This document shows positions 26,207 to 33,336 of a stretch of 64,000 nt of DNA, in pieces; the first letter of the stretch is position 1; every line of letters begins with the position of its first letter. The translations under genes and the position numbers were made by a program. The notes under the pieces are model-generated. The model ran no database searches, was not told the origin of the DNA, and worked only from the letters and a program-made list of their open reading frames with translations. The DNA is from UMGS1387 sp045540015 (GTDB taxonomy: Bacteria > Bacillota > Clostridia > Oscillospirales > CAG-382), in assembly GCA_045540015.1 (NCBI GenBank), contig JAZQGP010000052.1, positions 1 to 64,000 of the forward strand, written 5' to 3'.

Positions 26207-27010
26207 TTAACGTTTCATTTCCTCAGCACGCCGAGTACACGCACGCATCGCTTCCCATACAGTATTATTAAATTCAAGCTCCTCAAATTTCTTGATGGCA
26301 GCCTCGGTCGTTCCTTTTGGAGAAGCAACCATCTTTATAAGTTCTTCGGGCGACAATCCCGATTTTGTAAGCATTTCAACGGAACCGCGGAGTGTCTGAT
26401 AAACGAGTTCAGTGGATGCTTTAACGTCAAGTCCGTGCTGAACGCCGCCGTCTATCATTGCTTTTGCAAGCAGGTATACATACGCAGGGCTTGATCCGTT
26501 GACGGAAATAACGTTATTCATAAGGTCTTCATCAAGAGAAGTAACTGTACCCGATGCGGCAAATAGTCCGCAAATTTTGGAATACTCCTTATCCGTTACG
26601 AGACTGTTTCTTGAAATTGCAGTAGCGCCAAAACCGAGCATCAAAGGCGTGTTTGGCATAACGCGTACAACGGGACAGTCAGCACAGAGTATATTGCAGA
26701 TGTACGATGTGGAAATTGCCGCTGCAATAGAAATAATAAGCTTTGACTTACAGTTATCGCAGTTGTTTCTCATATCAGTCAAAACGTTATCATAATCCTG
26801 CGGTTTAACTGCGAGCAGAATGATATCAGAAGCACTGACGGCTTCTGCAATACTTTGAGCAATATTTGTACCGAGCTTTTCAAACTCTTTGCACTTGTCT
26901 GAATTAATATCGTAAACCGTTACTTCTGCAGGCTTTAATCTTCCTGAAGAAATTGCGGAACGAATAATAGCACCGGCCATATTGCCGGCACCTATAAAGG
27001 ATATTCGCAT
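26207..27010 (-). CDS. proC: Pyrroline-5-carboxylate reductase
   Basis: A 267-residue NAD(P)H enzyme that makes the last step to proline. The Rossmann motif FIGAGNMAGAII opens it, then ILLAVKPQDY near 70, RVMPNTPLMLGFG near 120 and the family C-terminal signature ending in VASPKGTTEAAIKKFEE. Length is normal. The ATG at 27010 has GAGGTA eight bases before it and begins at the conserved MRISFIGAGN. It is first in the operon with a membrane-protein gene and the XerD-like gene. Confidence 0.95.
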   Translation of the reverse strand: MRISFIGAGNMAGAIIRSAISSGRLKPAEVTVYDINSDKCKEFEKLGTNIAQSIAEAVSASDIILLAVKPQDYDNVLTDMRNNCDNCKSKLIISIAAAISTSYICNILCADCPVVRVMPNTPLMLGFGATAISRNSLVTDKEYSKICGLFAASGTVTSLDEDLMNNVISVNGSSPAYVYLLAKAMIDGGVQHGLDVKASTELVYQTLRGSVEMLTKSGLSPEELIKMVASPKGTTEAAIKKFEELEFNNTVWEAMRACTRRAEEMKR

Positions 27011-27208
27011 GACTACCTCTTCGTTTTTTGAAAAATTAGCATATATATAATAATACATTTGCGAAGATTTTGCAAGGGATTTAGGGTTAAAAAATAATTT
27101 TCGTCGTTTTGATGGTAACGTTATGTAAACCTAGTTATGTTAACCTTGGCAACCAAACGCTTTTGGTACCATATAAAGACAAAAGTGTTTCTGAAAGTCA
27201 ATATGTAG

Positions 27209-27580
27209 TTTTTCCGAGATTCATTTTTTCACTTTACGTATTCGCGTGTTCTTTGTGCAGTTTGACCATTTGTAATGCATTAAAGACCTCATGGATGTCA
27301 TCAAGTTATTTGTACAAGTCATACCCCGCTTTAATTTTTAATAGCTTCTATAAGTTGATTTTCATTATCGCGCAATGCATGTATATCCCCTATCCGATAT
27401 GCATAAATATATTAAAAATTTGAGAGTTATTGAACTAAAAACAATCTCTAAAATACCAATATTTCTGTCGCACAGATAGCGGAACAAGTTGGTTTCAAGA
27501 ATTTAACGCGCATTTCCGAACTATTAAACAAACAACTACTCTCCTGGCAATATTTAAAAGACAACCAAAACAGAATATAA
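27209..27580 (+). pseudogene. Decayed AraC-family regulator gene
   Basis: In one plus-strand frame with many stops I read FFRDSFFHFTYSR near 27209, which resembles the start of cupin-AraC regulators, and then from 27458 a clear AraC second helix-turn-helix, ISVAQIAEQVGFKNLTRISE, running to LKDNQNRI. A shifted frame in the same place gives NYSPGNI, the conserved end of the domain, so a frameshift is present. The distance between the two parts is too short for a full protein, meaning an internal deletion. No intact start remains. The C-terminal part is convincing, the N-terminal part is tentative. Confidence 0.6.
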
Positions 27581-27585
27581 GAAAA

Positions 27586-27613
27586 GATGACACGTGCCGT
27601 ACAGCGTGTCATC
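27586..27613 (-). terminator. Terminator of the secreted coiled-coil protein gene
   Basis: GATGACACG (27586-27594) pairs with CGTGTCATC (27605-27613); TTTTCTTAT follows on the minus strand. Confidence 0.8.
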
Positions 27614-27656
27614 TATGTTTTAGATATTAATGTTTATAGCTTTAAGTAAACAGATA

Positions 27657-28874
27657 TTAGTTCTTCTTTTTCTTAAGAACAACAACTGCAACTACAGCGA
27701 TAATAACAACAACGATAGCAATGATAGCGATAATGAGACCAATGTTGGAGCCGCTTTCGCCTGCAGCTTCGTTGGTTTCGGTGTTTTCAGCTGCTTCGCC
27801 TGTTGCAGGATCGATACCTGCAGCTCTATTAGCTTCTCTAACGAGCTTTTCTGCATCCTTAGCCGCATCTTTAGCAACATCGCAAAGATCAGCGATTTCG
27901 CCGTAGTTACCTGCTTCACGAGCAGCCTTTGCAGCATCGAGAGCTACTACAGCTTCTTCAGCCTTAGCAATAGCTTCAGCTACATCTGAAGCATTTGCAG
28001 CTTCTACAGCCTTATTTACTCTTTCTTCAGCAGCTGTGATTTCGCCTTCAGCCGCAGCTTCATTTTCAGCTCTTTCTTTTTCCGCTCTGATTGTTGCTAC
28101 AGCATCAATTTCTTCCTGAGTCTTTTCTGCACCGTCGGTAACATTGAGAATTGTGTACTTGAACGCATCCTTTTGGGAACCGAGAAGGTTACAGTTAAGA
28201 GCGATGTGAGCCTTACCGTCAGCGAAGCAGTCAACAAGGTTTTCTGCTGCGTAAGGAAGTGTAAAGGTTTCATCGTTGATCTTGAAAGTAGTTGTGTATG
28301 CAGGAACAGGATCTGTTACGTAATCCCATTTTACAGTAACTACATCACCGGACTTAATTGCAAAGAAACCGGGGATTTCGCTCTGGGAGTTGTAAACCTG
28401 GCTGAATGCAGAAACGCCTTCATATACTTCCAAGTAACCTCTGCTGAAACGAGCAAGGCACATAAAGCCGGGGTTCTTTGCAACATCGCTTGCATAGAAC
28501 ATGAAGGGCTGTGAAAGAAGGTCGAAGCAAATCCAGCAGTCGTCTTCAGCAACAACATCAGGAATTGTGTCAAATCTAACAGTAACTTCGAGACCATTGA
28601 TGTTATACTTTTCACTGGAAACAACACCTGCCCAGTTTTCGCCGGTCTGGTAGTAACCGCCGTGTGTAATAACAACACCGTCAGCACCGTCGGTAACTGT
28701 TACGGGTGTGTTTTCTTCAACAATATCACCGGGTTTGCCGTAAGCATCAGGCTTATTAGCAACGATGTGAGCACCATTACCGGGTGTCCAGTCTGCAGCA
28801 GCAGCGCTTGCTACTATAGCTGCGCTGGAAACAATCATAAGTGCAGCGAGGCACATAGCAATAAATCTTTTCAT
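27657..28874 (-). CDS. Secreted, membrane-anchored protein with Ala/Glu-rich coiled coil
   Basis: A 405-residue exported protein with no function I can assign. A signal peptide with cleavage near residue 25 (ASAAAA) is followed by a globular beta-rich domain to about 250, containing many aromatic residues and resembling a concanavalin-like or carbohydrate-binding sandwich. Next comes an Ala/Glu/Lys-rich helical stalk (about 250-345), a linker rich in Glu, Asn and Gly, and a C-terminal membrane helix with a KKKKN stop anchor. The domain order (ligand head, stalk, anchor) suggests a surface binding protein. The gene has only a distant ribosome site, 33 bases before the ATG, in a short upstream reading frame. 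Confidence 0.8.
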   Translation of the reverse strand: MKRFIAMCLAALMIVSSAAIVASAAAADWTPGNGAHIVANKPDAYGKPGDIVEENTPVTVTDGADGVVITHGGYYQTGENWAGVVSSEKYNINGLEVTVRFDTIPDVVAEDDCWICFDLLSQPFMFYASDVAKNPGFMCLARFSRGYLEVYEGVSAFSQVYNSQSEIPGFFAIKSGDVVTVKWDYVTDPVPAYTTTFKINDETFTLPYAAENLVDCFADGKAHIALNCNLLGSQKDAFKYTILNVTDGAEKTQEEIDAVATIRAEKERAENEAAAEGEITAAEERVNKAVEAANASDVAEAIAKAEEAVVALDAAKAAREAGNYGEIADLCDVAKDAAKDAEKLVREANRAAGIDPATGEAAENTETNEAAGESGSNIGLIIAIIAIVVVIIAVVAVVVLKKKKN

Positions 28875-28906
28875 TGTTTGATTATGTACCGCAATATGCG
28901 GAACAT
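28871..28906 (-). CDS. Possible 11-codon leader peptide overlapping the next start
   Basis: MFRILRYIIKQ begins two bases after AAAGGAGG and its TGA overlaps the ATG of the secreted protein (ATGA). A small hairpin, CCGCA/TGCGG, lies inside it. The main start has no ribosome site of its own, so coupling through this leader is plausible. The two-base spacing to GGAGG is shorter than ideal, which lowers confidence. Confidence 0.35.
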   Translation of the reverse strand: MFRILRYIIKQ

Positions 28907-29087
28907 TTCCTCCTTTACAAATTTAATGTTTAATTTGTACTATAATAATATGACTTGCGGCATCTGCATTACGTACGGCAAGCAATGCCAACTATATTAT
29001 TCGTACTGTTTTGGGAACCAAATTTAAATAAAGTTAAGAGTAAAACTGATAAAGCGTATATATTCTAAATATCTGCACCTCCCTGTT

Positions 29088-29753
29088 TTACTTATATTCC
29101 GTAAGTGACTTGAAAAATTCCACATTTCCGCGGTAATAATTCTCATCATCCGCTGAGCGCTTAGCTCTTACACAGATAACATAGTTTTCGGGAAATGCAG
29201 CAAGACCTGTAAGGTTGTATGCCGGCAAATCCGATACCTTTATTCCTTTGTCATCATGTGCAAACTCAGGAACATATCCGAGTACATCCTCAAGCGGCAG
29301 AATATAATCCTTATTCGCTTTATATAGGTTTGGATCCATTATATAAACAATACAGTCGCCCATTGCAAGCTCCATGTTAAAGCGCTTGACAATGTTCATT
29401 TGTTCTGCACTGTTATATACATAAGTGTTGTTTTCGGTTTCGCTGTCCGCAGTGTACATTACAAAGATATCTTCTTTATAATCTACAACCTTTTTTCCGT
29501 CTCCGTTATAGTCCTTTTCAAGAACCATCTCCATATCCGAACGGAATTTTTCTGCCCCTTCAACCGTTATTTCGCCTTCTCCTACGTAATAGATGAACAC
29601 ATCGGGTTCGTTCTTTGTTAAAGACTGAAACAAACATACACCGATAAGGATTATTGCGAAAAAGCCGATAATTATCTGTGGCTTGTAGTGATACCATGTG
29701 TTATCTATCCATTGAAGAAAGGTCATTTTCTTTTTTTCTTCCATATCAGTCAT
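29088..29753 (-). CDS. Membrane-anchored extracellular protein of unknown function
   Basis: A 221-residue protein: a short charged N-terminus, a WIDNTWYHYKPQ segment, one membrane helix at about residues 27-45, and an outside domain with VFIYYVGEGEITVEGAEKF and NGDGKKVVDYKEDIFVMYTAD. I do not recognise the family; similar proteins with this W-x-Y-H-Y-K start are common in clostridia downstream of unrelated housekeeping genes. The start overlaps the lysS stop (ATGACTGA), so it is co-translated with lysS; the ATG at 29744 is an alternative. Confidence 0.7.
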   Translation of the reverse strand: MTDMEEKKKMTFLQWIDNTWYHYKPQIIIGFFAIILIGVCLFQSLTKNEPDVFIYYVGEGEITVEGAEKFRSDMEMVLEKDYNGDGKKVVDYKEDIFVMYTADSETENNTYVYNSAEQMNIVKRFNMELAMGDCIVYIMDPNLYKANKDYILPLEDVLGYVPEFAHDDKGIKVSDLPAYNLTGLAAFPENYVICVRAKRSADDENYYRGNVEFFKSLTEYK

Positions 29754-31272
29754 CCAGAGGCTTCATCGTGGGGAACAAGAGCACATCTCTAATTGAGAAG
29801 CTGTCCGTGAGAAGCATTACGAGTCTGTCAAGACCTATGCCGAGACCGCCTGTAGGAGGCATGCCGTATTCAAGAGCCGTGATAAAGTCCTCATCAACTC
29901 TTGCGTTTTCTCCACCTTCTTGAGCACGCTTTGCAGCAACCTGTTTTTCAAAACGTTCTCTCTGGTCAATCGGGTCATTGAGCTCAGAGAAAGCATTACC
30001 CATTTCTCTAGCGTAGATAAAGAATTCAAATCTCTCAGTAAATGCAGGATTGTCTGCTTTTCTCTTTGCCAGAGGAGAGTTTTCGACGGGATAATCATAG
30101 ATAAATGTAGGCTGTATGAGATTTTCTTCTACAAATGCATCAAAAAACTCAACAAGCACCGCACCTTTTGTCGCGTTATCATCAACCTCTACATGATGCT
30201 CTTTGGCGCTCTTTCTTGCATCCTCGTCTGTCTTCCAGTCGTTATAGTCGACACCGGAATACTTTTTAACTGCTTCTACCATGGTGAGTCTTTCCCACGG
30301 AGAACCCATGTTGATGTCAACACCCTGATAGGTAATAACATCGGAACCGCAGATTTTATTTGCAAGAGAGCTGTAAAGCTCTTCGACAAGATCCATCATG
30401 CCGTGGTAATCTGTATACGCTTCATACATTTCAATTGAAGTAAACTCGGGGTTGTGAGACGGGTCCATACCCTCATTCCTGAAAATACGTCCAACCTCGT
30501 ACACTTTATCAATGCCGCCGACAATGAGACGTTTGAGATAAAGCTCTGTCTCAATTCTGAGATACATATCAATATCAAGAGTATTGTGATGCGTAACAAA
30601 AGGTCTTGCGGATGCACCGATTTCAAGTGTGTGAAGAACGGGTGTATCAACTTCAAGATATCCTCTGTTGTCAAGAAAGTTTCTTATTTCCTTGAGAATC
30701 ATGCTTCTCTTTATAAATGTGTCCTTAACCTCAGGGTTTACAATAAGGTCAACATATCTCTGACGATAACGTGTCTCCTGGTCGCGAAGTCCATGGAATT
30801 TTTCAGGAAGCACTCGAAGGCTTTTAGAAAAAAGAATAATCTCTGTTGCATGAACTGATATTTCTTCCGTCTTTGTCTTGAATACAAAACCTGTAATTCC
30901 TACGATATCGCCGATATCAAGCTTTTTAAATGCGGCATAGGGTTCATCTCCTACATCGTTTCTGCTGACATAGCACTGAATTCTGCCTTTGCCGTCTTGA
31001 ATGTTACAAAAGCTTGCTTTACCCATTATGCGCTTTGACATAAGTCGACCGGCGATTACGACGGTTTTATTCTCGAGGCTCTCAAAATTCGCTTTGATAT
31101 CCTCGGAATAATTATCAACCGGATATTTAACAAGCTCATACGGATTGTTTCCCTGTTCGCAAAGCTCTTTTAGCTTATCACGTCTTACAAGCATCTGCTC
31201 ACTAAGCTGTGCCTGCGTCATAACAACTTCTTCTGTTGTTTCATTCTGATTAATATTCTGATTGTCTGCCAA
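29746..31272 (-). CDS. lysS: Lysyl-tRNA synthetase (class II)
   Basis: A 508-residue enzyme that charges tRNA-Lys. An N-terminal OB-fold anticodon domain (VVIAGRLMSKRIMGKASF; LDIGDIVGITGFVF) is followed by the class II core with motif 2 RIFRNEGMDPSHNPEFTSIE and motif 3 GGLGIGLDRLVMLLT near the end. Length is typical. The TTG start has a modest ribosome site. Order greA-lysS on one strand is the usual clostridial arrangement. Confidence 0.97.
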   Translation of the reverse strand: MADNQNINQNETTEEVVMTQAQLSEQMLVRRDKLKELCEQGNNPYELVKYPVDNYSEDIKANFESLENKTVVIAGRLMSKRIMGKASFCNIQDGKGRIQCYVSRNDVGDEPYAAFKKLDIGDIVGITGFVFKTKTEEISVHATEIILFSKSLRVLPEKFHGLRDQETRYRQRYVDLIVNPEVKDTFIKRSMILKEIRNFLDNRGYLEVDTPVLHTLEIGASARPFVTHHNTLDIDMYLRIETELYLKRLIVGGIDKVYEVGRIFRNEGMDPSHNPEFTSIEMYEAYTDYHGMMDLVEELYSSLANKICGSDVITYQGVDINMGSPWERLTMVEAVKKYSGVDYNDWKTDEDARKSAKEHHVEVDDNATKGAVLVEFFDAFVEENLIQPTFIYDYPVENSPLAKRKADNPAFTERFEFFIYAREMGNAFSELNDPIDQRERFEKQVAAKRAQEGGENARVDEDFITALEYGMPPTGGLGIGLDRLVMLLTDSFSIRDVLLFPTMKPLDD

Positions 31273-31297
31273 AATTTACACCATCCCGAAAAAATGC

Positions 31298-31771
31298 TTA
31301 TTTAGAAATTTCAAGAACCTTCATGGTTATTTCTCCGCCGGGAGTTTCAGCCTTAACTGTTTCCCCTGTTGCTGCGCCTATAAGAGCTCTGCCTATCGGA
31401 GATTCATCGGAAATCTTAAGTTCAACAGGATTAGTTTCGTTTGAACCTACTATTGTATACTCGAGCTCCTCACCGAAGGTTTCATCATATACCTTTACGC
31501 GGTTACCCACGTTTACTGTATCAGTTTTAATTTCGTGTTCATTGATAACCTTAACATTTTTGAGCATAGCTTCAAGCTCAGCTATTCTCTGCTCAACAGC
31601 ACCTTGCTCGTTTTTTGCTTCATCATATTCACTATTTTCTGAGAGGTCACCAAATGCTCTAGCGACCTTAATTGCCTCTGCAACTTCTTTTCTTTTAGTT
31701 GTTTTCAGATATTCAAGCTCGTCCTGAAGCTTTTTGAGACCTTCACTTGAAACCGTTGTCTGCCTTGCCAA
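31298..31771 (-). CDS. greA: Transcription elongation factor GreA
   Basis: A 157-residue factor that rescues backtracked RNA polymerase. The N-terminal coiled coil runs to about residue 75 with the acidic tip in RAFGDLSENSEYDEAKNEQ; the C-terminal FKBP-like domain includes VGSNETNP and SPIGRALIGAATGETV. Length and motifs are standard. TTG start with AGGAAAGG upstream. It is first of the greA-lysS transcript. Confidence 0.97.
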   Translation of the reverse strand: MARQTTVSSEGLKKLQDELEYLKTTKRKEVAEAIKVARAFGDLSENSEYDEAKNEQGAVEQRIAELEAMLKNVKVINEHEIKTDTVNVGNRVKVYDETFGEELEYTIVGSNETNPVELKISDESPIGRALIGAATGETVKAETPGGEITMKVLEISK

Positions 31772-31819
31772 ATCTTTTCACTTTTCCTTTCCTGTTTTTA
31801 ATCTTTTACGTACACAACA

Positions 31820-31848
31820 ATTATATAAAAAAATCCTTAATCTGTCAA
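31820..31848 (-). promoter_or_regulatory. Promoter of greA-lysS
   Basis: On the minus strand TTGACA (31848-31843), a 17-base spacer and TATAAT (31825-31820), 48 bases before the greA start. Confidence 0.85.
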
Positions 31849-32001
31849 CCGTTTTTGGAAATTATTTTTAATTTGCGAGTTTTTGTTTATTAAATTTATG
31901 CAAATTTACATACTCTCAAATAATCAAGCAAGCAAATTCTCCAAATTATTATTCTTACTTTATGATATTTATGACTTTTTAACGAATTTCAAAATATTCT
32001 A

Positions 32002-32040
32002 TTGACACATATTACGACATATGGTATAATTTTGTCGTAA
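32002..32040 (+). promoter_or_regulatory. Promoter with flanking inverted repeat for the PRPP synthetase gene
   Basis: TTGACA at 32002-32007, a 17-base spacer and TATAAT at 32025-32030. TTACGACA (32012-32019) and TGTCGTAA (32033-32040) are exact complements lying on either side of the -10, a probable operator. Confidence 0.75.
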
Positions 32041-32091
32041 AGTACTACATACAGTAACAATCAAACAACTGTGAAAATTCGGAGGTATATC

Positions 32092-33210
32092 ATGCAGGAT
32101 CTGTCTAAAGAGATTTCCACCAACCCCATCGCACTTATCGGTACAAAAGGTACAGAAAATATGCTCAAGAGAATTGAGAAATATATAAGTGAGTGGAGAA
32201 AAGAAGCAAATCCGGACTATATTATTAAGGCATCGTTTCCCAGATTCGGAACCGGCGAAGCAAAATGTTTGCTTGAGCAATCTGTCAGAGGAAAAGATGT
32301 CTTTATTGTTGCAGACTGCTTCAATTACAGCCAAACATATAAGATGTACGGCATGGAAGTTCCCATGAGCCCTGATGAACACTTCTGCGATATTAAGAGG
32401 ATAATCTCAGCAATAAGCGGAAAGGCAGCAAGAATTTCTCTTATCATGCCAATGCTCTATGAAGGACGTCAGCACAGACGTACCGCTCGTGAATCTCTCG
32501 ACTGTGCATTTATGCTTCATGAGCTTGTATCTCTCGGCGTTGAAAATGTTATGACCTTTGACGCACACGATGACAGAGTTAGAAATGCCATTCCTCTTGA
32601 GGGATTTGACAATCTTATGCCTACATATCAGATGATAAAAGCATATCTCAAGAACGAAAAAAATGTAAATATCAAAAATACCGTTATTGTATCTCCTGAC
32701 GAAGGCGCGCTCAACAGAGGTATGTACTACTCTTCTGTGCTTGGTATACCGCTCAGTATGTTCTACAAAAGACGCGATTATACAGTTGTAAAAGACGGAA
32801 GAAATCCTATTGTTGCCCACGAATATCTCGGCGATGACGTAAAAGGAAAGGACATAATTATTGTAGATGACATTCTTTCTTCAGGTGACAGTTTTCTCCA
32901 CATACTTGACAAGCTCAAAGGAATGGGTGCAGGAAGAATATTCGGATTTTTCACATTCGGACTCTTCTGCAACGGCTTTGACGTTATTGACGATTACTAT
33001 AAGAGAGGAATGTTCGATGGAATATACGCTACAAATTCATGTTACATTCCCGAAGTCGCCCTTTCCAAAGAATGGTTCAGAGAAGTAAACGTTCACAAAT
33101 ATATCGCTTACTACATTGAAGCTTTAAACATCAACAAATCCATAGGCTCCATGCTCGACCCCATTTCAAAAATACACAGTCTTTGTGATAAGTACGGTAT
33201 TGACAGATAA
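32092..33210 (+). CDS. prs: Ribose-phosphate pyrophosphokinase family protein
   Basis: A 372-residue member of the PRPP synthetase family, which makes phosphoribosyl pyrophosphate for nucleotide, His and Trp synthesis. The PRPP loop DIIIVDDILSSGDSF is near residue 261, the ATP-site region YEGRQHRRTARESLD near 124, and a metal histidine in FDAHDDRVR near 163. It is about 55 residues longer than usual, mainly at the N-terminus and C-terminus; such long forms occur in clostridia. ATG with CGGAGG upstream. Transcribed alone. Confidence 0.88.
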   Translation: MQDLSKEISTNPIALIGTKGTENMLKRIEKYISEWRKEANPDYIIKASFPRFGTGEAKCLLEQSVRGKDVFIVADCFNYSQTYKMYGMEVPMSPDEHFCDIKRIISAISGKAARISLIMPMLYEGRQHRRTARESLDCAFMLHELVSLGVENVMTFDAHDDRVRNAIPLEGFDNLMPTYQMIKAYLKNEKNVNIKNTVIVSPDEGALNRGMYYSSVLGIPLSMFYKRRDYTVVKDGRNPIVAHEYLGDDVKGKDIIIVDDILSSGDSFLHILDKLKGMGAGRIFGFFTFGLFCNGFDVIDDYYKRGMFDGIYATNSCYIPEVALSKEWFREVNVHKYIAYYIEALNINKSIGSMLDPISKIHSLCDKYGIDR

Positions 33211-33225
33211 TAATTCAATATTAAG

Positions 33226-33256
33226 ATTCCCGAACAGTTTTTGTTCGGGAATTTTT
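33226..33256 (+). terminator. Terminator of the PRPP synthetase gene
   Basis: ATTCCCGAACA (33226-33236) pairs with TGTTCGGGAAT (33242-33252) and a T-run follows. Confidence 0.9.
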
Positions 33257-33275
33257 CAATTTTATAGAAACGTGC

Positions 33276-33304
33276 TTGAAAAAGGAAAACACATATGATA
33301 AAAT
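33276..33304 (+). promoter_or_regulatory. Promoter of the GH106-like gene
   Basis: TTGAAA at 33276-33281, a 17-base spacer and TAAAAT at 33299-33304, 33 bases before the start codon. Confidence 0.65.
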
Positions 33305-33336
33305 TAATATGAAAAATTACATACAAGGAGCATAAA

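Noticed and set aside
27109..27423. A 104-codon plus-strand frame rich in Tyr, Ile and Cys
   Set aside because: No ribosome site and no family likeness; the other frame of the same stretch carries the AraC remnant, so this is a shadow.
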